Origin: an uncultured Sutterella sp.
GTDB lineage: Bacteria; Pseudomonadota; Gammaproteobacteria; Burkholderiales; Burkholderiaceae_F
Direction of reading: 5' to 3'
DNA: 55,568 nucleotides
NCBI GenBank assembly: GCA_900544335.1
Contig: UQUS01000012.1
Span: 1 to 55,568 of the forward strand
This document shows positions 16,655 through 23,786 of the stretch, one piece after another. Position numbers and translations under genes: made by a program. The notes beneath the pieces are model-generated. The model made no database searches, had not been told where the DNA came from, and was given only the letters and a program-made list of their open reading frames with translations. Numbering within the stretch: the first letter of the stretch is position 1; every line of letters begins with the position of its first letter.

Positions 16655-17361
16655 GGCGCAGACGGCTCGTTAAAAATAAATTGGTATCCGATGCCGCGAA
16701 TGTTTTCAATGCAAAAGCAATCGGGTGCCGCGGCAGCAAGTTTTTTACGCAGGGCACTCACATGCACATCCACGGTGCGATCGAAACGCCCCATGGCACG
16801 GCGCAAAACCGTCGCATAGATGTCGCTTTTAGCCACCGGTTTTCCGACGTTTTCAGCGAGCATTTGCAAAAGCGCCATCTCGGTGCCCGTGAGAGTTAAC
16901 TCTTTACCTTGCACGGTTGTTTTACGGTGTACGGTATCGATTGTGAGCGGTCCGACCGTCACAAGCGAGGGTTTTTCTTTTTTCGGACTCATCACGCGAC
17001 GCAAAATCGCACGCATACGCGCCACGAGTTCGCGCGGTGGGCAGGGTTTGGGCACATAGTCGTCGGCTCCGAGTTCTAGACCTACGATTCGGTCAATCGA
17101 ATCGCCTTTTCCCGTGAGCATTAAAACGGGGGTGTCGTATTTTTCGCGAATGCGGGCGAGGACTTCGGTTCCCGTCATGCCCGGCATCATCACGTCGAGA
17201 ATCACCAAATCAAAGCGCGATTGAGCGAGTTTGGCAAGCGCCTGCGCGCCGTCGCCGGCAGACTCGGTGACAAATCCTTCCAAAGATAGATAGTCCACTA
17301 AAAGCGTCACTAACGCCTTGTCATCATCAACGATGAGAATCCGAGGGTTTTCCGTACTCAT
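16651..17361 (-). CDS. OmpR/CpxR-type response regulator
   Basis: This DNA-binding regulator has a receiver domain (about 1-120) with acidic pocket Asp13-Asp14 and phospho-acceptor Asp56 in ILDVMMPG, the switch Thr in LMLTGKG and Lys in YVPKPCPP, then a winged-helix domain (about 140-230, ending RGIGYQF). The ATG at 17361 gives 236 residues and an N-terminus typical of the family; a GTG 13 codons upstream is possible, and neither has a clear ribosome site. It is first in a pair with the kinase and faces the efflux operon across 194 bp, the usual setting for a local regulator. Confidence 0.9.
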   Translation of the reverse strand: MSTENPRILIVDDDKALVTLLVDYLSLEGFVTESAGDGAQALAKLAQSRFDLVILDVMMPGMTGTEVLARIREKYDTPVLMLTGKGDSIDRIVGLELGADDYVPKPCPPRELVARMRAILRRVMSPKKEKPSLVTVGPLTIDTVHRKTTVQGKELTLTGTEMALLQMLAENVGKPVAKSDIYATVLRRAMGRFDRTVDVHVSALRKKLAAAAPDCFCIENIRGIGYQFIFNEPSAP

Positions 17362-17468
17362 GGCAAGATTTTTGAAAAAGAAAATCGGAATTTTTGCCAC
17401 TCAATCATGGCACGAAAGAGACTCCCTGTCACAAGGGCAAAACCCAAAAGTGCAACTCTTTGCATTTC

Positions 17469-17495
17469 TTTACGTAACGCCGAGTCGGATTTACG
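17469..17495. promoter_or_regulatory. direct repeat TTTACG, two helical turns apart
   Basis: TTTACG occurs at 17469-17474 and 17490-17495, start-to-start 21 bp, between the response regulator and the efflux operon. On the minus strand each reads CGTAAA, close to the GTAAA half-site of CpxR, though CpxR sites normally repeat at 10 bp. A binding site for the adjacent regulator is inferred. Confidence 0.4.
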
Positions 17496-17555
17496 CAAAT
17501 CTCGATACCATGTTCGACAACGATTCGAGTCACTTTTTAGCGAGCACATTCACAC

Positions 17556-18965
17556 ATGACGCGCAAAAGGCTTTTTTCCAACATCACACTGGCTGTGGGG
17601 CTTGTCGCACTGCTGGCCGGGTGCGCCTCCTCTCCGCTTTTTTCCGAGCAAGATAAAGCCCTTGCCGGGACGCACTGGAAGGCTCCGGTTCCAGTGAGCG
17701 GCGGCCCTGCCATCGAGGATGCGCGCACCTGGTGGCAGGCTTGGAACGATCCGGCTCTTTTCGGTCTGATTCAAAAGGCTCTTAACGCCAATACCGACGT
17801 GCGCACGGCTTTGGCGGACATGAAGGCTGCGGCGGCGCTTTCGGATGCGGCCACGGCCGACCTTTTCCCGACAGCGTCTCTTTCGGGTGATGCGTCGCGT
17901 CAGCGTCGCTCCGGTACGACAACGGAAAGCTACGGGCTACAGGCCGGAGCCTCATGGTCTTTTTCACTTGTCGGCGGAAACATTGCCGCACGGCGTGCTG
18001 CTGCGCGCGAGGCCATGGCAAGCGCCCTTTCGGTTGAAGACACCAAGATTGCGGTGGCCTCCGAAGTGGCGCAAAACTACGTGAACTGGCGCCTTGCTCG
18101 CGTCAAAACAGCATCGGCGCGACGCGCACTTAAGAACTACGAACAAGTTCTTGAAATCGCCTCATGGCGCCTGAAAGCCGGCCTTGCCACGCAAACGGAA
18201 GTCGATCAGGCGCTTTCTGAGCGCAACTCGGCCGCGGCCAAGATTCCCTCCTACGAGGCCTCGCAGACCAAATACAAAAATGCGCTCGCTCGCCTTTGTG
18301 TGATTAATGTTGCAGACATTGCCGATCCGCAAGAGGAAACGATTCCGACGTCGCCCACATCGCTTGCGGTCTTAATTCCGGCGCAGACCTTGCAACAGCG
18401 CCCCGATATGCGTGCGGCCGAGTATACCGTTCTTGCCGCGTCCGACCGCCTGTATGAGGCGCGTTCTCAATGGTTCCCGACTCTCAAAATTACGGGAAAC
18501 CTCGGCACTCAAGCAGCCACAATCGGCGCTTTAGGAGCAAGCGGAACCGGCATTGCGGCCTTGGTCGGGGCGCTTTCTATGCCGCTATGGAATTGGAACG
18601 AACAAGTCCTTGCCGGAAAGCAAAAGGAAACGGCCTTGGAAAAGGCACAAATTTCGTACACCGCCACGCTCGTGAAGGCTTTGGAAGAAACTGAAAACGC
18701 CTTAACGGGTATCAGCGCCGCGCAAAAGCGCCAAGAGAATTTGTCGCAGGCCCTTGCGTCGGCCGAAAGTGCTGCGGCGCTCGCACTTGCTCAGTACGAA
18801 GCGGGTCTTGAGGACTATCAGACGGTTTTAAGTACCGAACGCTCGGTGATTTCATCGCGCGAGACACTGGAAGAAAACAAGGCTGACCTTGCCACGCAGT
18901 ACGTCAAACTCTTTACGGCATTGGGCGGCGGGTATAAGGCCCCTCAAAGCGATAGCAATTCTTAA
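17556..18965 (+). CDS. outer membrane efflux channel lipoprotein (TolC/NodT family)
   Basis: The 469-residue protein begins with a lipoprotein signal ending in LLAGC, so the cysteine near residue 22 is lipidated and the protein sits in the outer membrane. Two repeats of the OEP family follow (about 60-260 and 270-460), forming the trimeric channel of tripartite pumps. Strong helical content rich in Ala and Gln is visible, as expected for the periplasmic tunnel. It heads an operon with an adaptor, an ABC ATPase and an FtsX-type permease, 15-26 bp apart or overlapping. The export substrate is unknown. Confidence 0.93.
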   Translation: MTRKRLFSNITLAVGLVALLAGCASSPLFSEQDKALAGTHWKAPVPVSGGPAIEDARTWWQAWNDPALFGLIQKALNANTDVRTALADMKAAAALSDAATADLFPTASLSGDASRQRRSGTTTESYGLQAGASWSFSLVGGNIAARRAAAREAMASALSVEDTKIAVASEVAQNYVNWRLARVKTASARRALKNYEQVLEIASWRLKAGLATQTEVDQALSERNSAAAKIPSYEASQTKYKNALARLCVINVADIADPQEETIPTSPTSLAVLIPAQTLQQRPDMRAAEYTVLAASDRLYEARSQWFPTLKITGNLGTQAATIGALGASGTGIAALVGALSMPLWNWNEQVLAGKQKETALEKAQISYTATLVKALEETENALTGISAAQKRQENLSQALASAESAAALALAQYEAGLEDYQTVLSTERSVISSRETLEENKADLATQYVKLFTALGGGYKAPQSDSNS

Positions 18966-18980
18966 TGTAGGAAGGTTCCT

Positions 18981-20249
18981 ATGAGTGATTTATCTCAAAC
19001 GAAAGAAAAACTGTTCGGCAAGGCTAAAACTATGCCTGTGTGGAAACGCGCAGCGTGTGCGGCAGGTATTGCGGCCGTGGGCTTTGCGCTCTGGTGGGCC
19101 GTTTCCGCCTCGCCCGAAAAAGTCTCCTACATGACAAAACCGGTACAAACCGGAGACCTTATTGTCACGGTTTCGGCCGACGGGACGTTAAAGCCCGTGC
19201 GGACCGTCTCGGTCGGTTCGGAACTTTCGGGCATCGTCTCGCGCGTGAACGTGGACGTGAACTCCGTTGTTAAGGTCGGCGACGTGCTCATTGAACTCGA
19301 TCGTGCGAAACTCGAAAGTGCGGTCAATCAAGCCCGGGCAGCCCTTACAAGTGCCGAGGCCAAACTACTGGAAGCTAAAGCCGTTTACGCGGAAGCCAAG
19401 GCAAAACTTGCGCGTTACGAGGAATTAAATCGCGCCTCAGGAGGAAAGATGCCTTCGCGTGCGCAACTGGATGAGCAGCGCGCAACAGTGAAAAAAGCCG
19501 GCGCCGGAATTGCCGTTGCTCAGGCCAATATCGATGACGCAAAAGCAACCCTTCAGACAAACGAGACCAATCTCTCAAAGGCCTTTATCCGGTCACCGGT
19601 TGACGGCGTTGTTCTCACGCGGTCCGTCGAGCCCGGCTATGCCGTGGCGGCAAGCTTACAGGCCGTTGAACTATTGACGGTGGCCACGGACTTACATGAA
19701 TTGGAACTACAAGTCGATGTCGACGAGGCCGATGTCGGCGAAGTTAAGCCCGGGCTGAAAACAACCTTTACGGTGTCGGCCTATCCGGATCGACCCTTCC
19801 CGGCCACACTCACGAAGGTGGCCTACGGGGCCTCGTCCGGTACCGATAAGGTCGTGACGTACACCACGTATCTGGCTGTGAAAAATCCGGAACTCAAACT
19901 GCGCTCGGGTATGACGGCGACGGCAACCATCGAGACGGCGCGCAAAAACGACGTGCTTTTAGTGCCCAATACAGCCCTGAGATTTCGGCCTGAAACAAAG
20001 ACGCGAAGCGACTCAGCGACAAGTCTTGTGATGCCCGGGCCTCGCCACACGGGTCAAAAGACCGTCAAAGAAACGACGCGTGCCGTTTCCGGGCAAAGTC
20101 GCACGGTCTATGTGCTCGATCCAAAGGGTAACGCCGTTAAGCGCGATGTCAAAACCGGCATGACCGACGGGACCATGACGGAAATTCTCTCGGGTGATTT
20201 AAAGATCGGCGACAAGGTCATCGTCAGTCAGTTAAAAAAGAAAAACTAA
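18981..20249 (+). CDS. periplasmic adaptor subunit of a MacAB-type pump (HlyD/MacA family)
   Basis: The 422-residue protein has one N-terminal membrane helix (about 25-45) and then the adaptor layout: a barrel-sandwich hybrid (lipoyl-like, around 60-90 and 205-235), an alpha-helical hairpin rich in Ala/Lys/Glu (about 105-190), a beta-barrel (about 245-320) and a membrane-proximal domain with AVKRDVKTGMTDG. It links the inner membrane ABC transporter with the outer membrane channel. AGGAAGG lies five bases before the ATG. About 30 Ser/Thr-rich residues (345-375) interrupt the membrane-proximal domain. Confidence 0.92.
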   Translation: MSDLSQTKEKLFGKAKTMPVWKRAACAAGIAAVGFALWWAVSASPEKVSYMTKPVQTGDLIVTVSADGTLKPVRTVSVGSELSGIVSRVNVDVNSVVKVGDVLIELDRAKLESAVNQARAALTSAEAKLLEAKAVYAEAKAKLARYEELNRASGGKMPSRAQLDEQRATVKKAGAGIAVAQANIDDAKATLQTNETNLSKAFIRSPVDGVVLTRSVEPGYAVAASLQAVELLTVATDLHELELQVDVDEADVGEVKPGLKTTFTVSAYPDRPFPATLTKVAYGASSGTDKVVTYTTYLAVKNPELKLRSGMTATATIETARKNDVLLVPNTALRFRPETKTRSDSATSLVMPGPRHTGQKTVKETTRAVSGQSRTVYVLDPKGNAVKRDVKTGMTDGTMTEILSGDLKIGDKVIVSQLKKKN

Positions 20250-20274
20250 TCGGAATCGATAAGGAATCCATCCG

Positions 20275-20979
20275 ATGACGCCTTTAATTGAATTACGTGA
20301 CATTCATAAGCGCTACGGGCAGGGACAGGCCGCCTTCGAAGCCTTAAAAGGCATCGATTTGACGATTGCACGCGGCGAATTCGTAGCCATTATGGGTCCC
20401 TCGGGCTCGGGTAAATCGACGACGATGAATATCATCGGAGCCCTAGATCGCCCCACAAGCGGCGAGTACCTTTTTGACGGCGTGCATGTCGAGTCACTGT
20501 CTCGCGATGAGCGCGCGCTTTTGCGTCGGCTTTACATGGGCTTTGTGTTTCAGGGCTTTAACCTTCTGGCTCGAACAACAGCGCTTGAAAACGTGGAGTT
20601 GCCACTCCTTTATCGCGGGTCACCGACAAAAGAGCGGCACGAGGCGGCACGTGCGGCGTTAGATCGCGTGGGCCTTTCGCGTTGGGAGCACCATACACCG
20701 GCGGAACTTTCGGGCGGTCAGCAGCAACGCGTTGCCATTGCACGGGCGATCGTCATGCATCCGCTCCTTTTACTTGCCGACGAACCGACGGGAAGCCTGG
20801 ATAGTAAGCGCAGTGTCGAAATCATGGAACTTTTGACGGACCTCAATAAAACCGAAGGCATTACGGTCGTGCTCGTAACGCATGAACCGGATATGGCTTC
20901 TTACGCTTCGCGGTGCATTCGTTGTGTGGACGGACGCATTGCAAGCGATACGCGTACGGGAGGACGGGATGCTAGCTAA
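20275..20979 (+). CDS. ATP-binding protein of the MacB/LolD type
   Basis: This 234-residue ATPase drives the FtsX-type permease encoded next. Walker A GPSGSGKST (about 42-50), signature LSGGQQQRVAIARAI, Walker B LLLADEPTGSLD and the switch histidine in VTHEPDMA are complete. In E. coli MacB the ATPase and the membrane part are one chain; here they are two genes, as in many other bacteria. AAGGAA precedes the ATG by about ten bases, and the stop overlaps the permease start by 11 bp. Confidence 0.95.
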   Translation: MTPLIELRDIHKRYGQGQAAFEALKGIDLTIARGEFVAIMGPSGSGKSTTMNIIGALDRPTSGEYLFDGVHVESLSRDERALLRRLYMGFVFQGFNLLARTTALENVELPLLYRGSPTKERHEAARAALDRVGLSRWEHHTPAELSGGQQQRVAIARAIVMHPLLLLADEPTGSLDSKRSVEIMELLTDLNKTEGITVVLVTHEPDMASYASRCIRCVDGRIASDTRTGGRDAS

Positions 20980-22177
20980 TGCGTTTTTGCTGGCGTGTCG
21001 CCAGATTTGGCGTAACCCGATGCGCTCGCTTTTAACCGTTCTCGGGATTGTCATCGGTGTTGCCGCCGTCATCACGATGGTCACGGTCGGAAACGGCACG
21101 ACGACGTCGGTACGCGAACAGATTGAAAGTCTCGGCGGCAATCAGTTGGTGCTGCGTCCGGGACAACGCCTTGGACCGGGCGGTTCTGCAGGAGCCCCCG
21201 CCTTTAAGCTTGCCGATATCAAAGCCATTGAAAATCAGGTCGGCGGCGTTGTTTCCGTTGCACCTCGCGTCACGCGCACGACGATTGTGGTCGGAGAAGG
21301 GAAAAATTGGTCAACCTCGGTAACAGGAACGACAAACGAGTACTTTACGGCCGACAATCGCACTCTTGCTGAAGGTCGCTACTTTGAGGAGGCGGAGGAA
21401 AAGTCCGGGTCGGCCGTCTGCGTCATCGGTCAGACCGTACGCCGGGAGCTTTTCGGAGAAGATGCCCTGGTTATCGGCAAGATGTTGCGTGTCAAGAGTT
21501 TTTCCTGTCGTATTGTGGGGCTTTTAACGGAAAAGGGATCGGCCGCGATGGGCGGCGACCAAGACGATATCGTTGTGATTCCGTTTAATACAGCCGCGCG
21601 GCGCTTGATCGGCAGCAACCGCGTGAGCATGCTCTCGGTTGCCGTCGATCCGGCAAGTGACCGCGAAATGCTCAAAAGTTCCTTAAAAGAACTCATGCGG
21701 GAGCGTCGTTCTCTTTCGAGCACCGATGCGGACAACTTTCAAATTATGGACACGGCGGAAATTGCCGATACGGTCGCCTCAACGACTAAGGTCTTAACAA
21801 CGCTACTCGGGGCTGTTGCGGCCGTCAGTCTCCTTGTGGGCGGCATCGGCATTATGAATATCATGCTTGTCTCGGTCACGGAAAGAACCCGAGAAATCGG
21901 CGTGCGACTGGCAATCGGAGCGACCGAGCGCGAAGTTTTGCTACAGTTCTTGATTGAAGCCATCGTGCTCGGGTGCTTAGGCGGGCTCCTCGGCATTGTG
22001 ATTGCCTTTGCCGCCTCTTGGGTTTTGGCTTCGCTCATGCAGGTTCCCTTTGCGTTTTATCCGGGGATTAATATTCTCGCCTTCGGTTTTGCGGCGTTAA
22101 CCGGCATTGTTTTCGGATATTTCCCGGCCAGGCGTGCGGCGCGACTCGATCCCATTGAGGCGGTTCGGCACGAGTAG
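20969..22177 (+). CDS. MacB-type permease with FtsX domain
   Basis: The protein of 402 residues has the mechanotransmission topology: an N-terminal membrane helix (about 17-40), a large periplasmic MacB core domain (about 45-240), then three C-terminal helices (about 270-400) forming the FtsX domain and ending in YFPARRAARLDPIEAVRHE. Start at 20969: AGGA lies five bases upstream and the product begins at the family's usual place; an ATG 29 codons earlier is inside the ATPase gene. With the adaptor and channel it should form a tripartite pump that expels substrate taken from the periplasm, such as a macrolide, peptide or lipid. Confidence 0.93.
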   Translation: MLANAFLLACRQIWRNPMRSLLTVLGIVIGVAAVITMVTVGNGTTTSVREQIESLGGNQLVLRPGQRLGPGGSAGAPAFKLADIKAIENQVGGVVSVAPRVTRTTIVVGEGKNWSTSVTGTTNEYFTADNRTLAEGRYFEEAEEKSGSAVCVIGQTVRRELFGEDALVIGKMLRVKSFSCRIVGLLTEKGSAAMGGDQDDIVVIPFNTAARRLIGSNRVSMLSVAVDPASDREMLKSSLKELMRERRSLSSTDADNFQIMDTAEIADTVASTTKVLTTLLGAVAAVSLLVGGIGIMNIMLVSVTERTREIGVRLAIGATEREVLLQFLIEAIVLGCLGGLLGIVIAFAASWVLASLMQVPFAFYPGINILAFGFAALTGIVFGYFPARRAARLDPIEAVRHE

Positions 22178-22302
22178 GAATGTTTGATAGTAAATCGGCG
22201 TAATCGATTGATTTTCAATCGAAAATGCACCGCAAAAATGTAGTGCACACAGAAAAGTTCGTGTAGGAACGGCTTGGGGCTTTCCGAGGGTAGGGGAACA
22301 AG

Positions 22303-22339
22303 AAAAAAGGGACGTCGCCGTGCGCGAAATCCCTTTTTT
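22303..22339. terminator. bidirectional terminator between the efflux operon and ssb
   Basis: AAAAAAGGGA (22303-22312) and TCCCTTTTTT (22330-22339) pair perfectly, giving a T-run after the stem on both strands. It serves the efflux operon and the convergent ssb gene. Confidence 0.85.
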
Positions 22340-22358
22340 CGGCTAAAGCTCGAAAGCT

Positions 22359-22853
22359 TTAGAACGGAACGTCATCTTCTTCGAGCGTATCAACCGTCGG
22401 CTGTGCGGCCGGCTGGGGCTGAGGGGCCGATTGAGGAGCAGGGCGCGAAGCCGGTTGCGCCTGGCGGAATTCGCGTCTCGGGGATTCGAAAGAATCGGAC
22501 GAGGCTCCCGATGACTGACTCCGAGAGCCTAATAGCTGCAGGGTTTCGCAGATAATTTCCGTCTGATACCGTTCGATGCCTTCCTTATCCGTGTATTTAC
22601 GGGTGCGAAGGCGCCCTTCGATGTAGGCAGGATTTCCCTTTTTCAAATACTGCTGGGCGATTTCAGCCTGGCGACCGAAAAAGACAACGCGATGCCATTC
22701 GGTCTCTTCCTGAGGTTGCCCTTGACTGTCTTTGTAGCGACGGCTTGTCGCAACAACAATGTGGCAGATGGCGGTGTTGCCGTCTGCGGTATAACGGGTT
22801 TCGGGGTCTCGGCCTAAATTGCCGATCAAAATCACTTTATTCACGGAAGCCAT
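22359..22853 (-). CDS. ssb: single-stranded DNA-binding protein
   Basis: SSB coats single-stranded DNA in replication, recombination and repair. The 164-residue protein has an OB fold (1-110, starting ASVNKVILIGNLGRDPE), a Gln/Pro/Ala-rich linker (about 115-155) and the acidic tip ending DDVPF that recruits partner proteins. The start at 22853 follows a GAGAG ribosome site; nine upstream codons are not family-like. It faces uvrA, the same head-to-head pairing as in E. coli, but a transposed ATPase remnant now separates the two. The hairpin CTAAAGCT/AGCTTTAG (22343-22362) overlaps its stop codon. Confidence 0.96.
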   Translation of the reverse strand: MASVNKVILIGNLGRDPETRYTADGNTAICHIVVATSRRYKDSQGQPQEETEWHRVVFFGRQAEIAQQYLKKGNPAYIEGRLRTRKYTDKEGIERYQTEIICETLQLLGSRSQSSGASSDSFESPRREFRQAQPASRPAPQSAPQPQPAAQPTVDTLEEDDVPF

Positions 22854-22935
22854 AACAAATCTCTCGTACCAAAAAACCAAACACGTGTCGACAACGTCCG
22901 CTCATGCGCTTCGAGCGAATTACTCGACTTCACGA

Positions 22936-22952
22936 GCCGTATTGTATACGGC
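22936..22952. promoter_or_regulatory. operator-like palindrome upstream of ssb
   Basis: GCCGTAT-TGT-ATACGGC is a perfect 7-bp inverted repeat with a 3-bp centre, 83 bp upstream of the ssb start. On the minus strand it contains TACAAT, a 5/6 match to a -10 box, so a repressor bound here would cover the promoter. It is not a standard LexA box. Confidence 0.45.
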
Positions 22953-23033
22953 ATTGTTCGTTTCTTCGGAGGTTTGCGAAAAAAGAACGTTCGTCTTTTC
23001 GGAGGAGGGCGCTTTTCTCAAGTACAAAGACGT

Positions 23034-23723
23034 CTAATTTTTAAGACACCCAATCGGTACAACAAAAACGCCGTCTGTTCTTTTGTAGGCAAAGCGTCCG
23101 ACTGCTGTCAGCACCATCAGAAACGAGGACGGCTTCATTTTGGATAAGTCGAGCTTCCCTGCAATCTCTTGGAGTTTAAGAGCACCGTAATCGACAGCTT
23201 CTTGAGATCCGAGTTTGATCTGTATGAGGCCGTAACGCCCGTTGCGCAGATGGACAACGGCATCACATTCGGAGCCGGATTTGTCTCGATAATGATAAAC
23301 GCCGCCGTCGAGCGATTCAGCATAAACCTTTAGGTCGCGCATGCACAGAGTTTCGAAGAAAATGCCGAAGCTGTTTAGGTCGTTTATGAGGTCTGCAGGA
23401 CCGATTCCTAACGCCGCTACTCCGATTGACGAATCGGAAAAATAACGCGTATTCGCTGTTCGTATCGCTGTTTTCGAACGCAAATTCGGATTCCATGCCG
23501 GAATGTCCTCAATGACGAAAATCTGTCTGAGTTCCTCGAGGTACCGTGACACGGTATTTTCTGCAAGTGTTGTACCCGAGTTTTCGCTTAAGTCCCTTCG
23601 CAACACTTCAATCGATGTGGACGACCCCGAGTGTCGCGCATAGGAACGCATCAGAGCTAAACGTTTGGCGTTTTTCGTAACGCGAACGGCAGGGATCGAG
23701 ATTGGAAGGAAAAAATGTGTTCG
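23034..23723 (-). pseudogene. C-terminal remnant of an AAA_14/DUF4143 ATPase
   Basis: The open frame runs from a stop at 23724-23726 to 23034 with no start before codon 25 (ATG at 23649-23651). It matches only the rear half of AAA_14/DUF4143 proteins: the linker KNAKRLALMRSYARHSG, the winged-helix-like segment TVSRYLEELRQIFVIEDIPAWNP, and a nuclease-fold tail with GSECDAVVHLRNGRYGLIQIKLG. The P-loop ATPase half is missing entirely, not merely frameshifted. In the tail the usual Glu of the E-x-K motif reads Gln, which is common in some subfamilies. It lies between ssb and uvrA. A short expressed protein is possible but unlikely to be functional. Confidence 0.75.
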
Positions 23724-23786
23724 CTAGCAAGGGCGGTGTGCTAAATTGGTTTGTTTCCCCCTCTTTTTGCTTTTTCGGGTGGCTTG

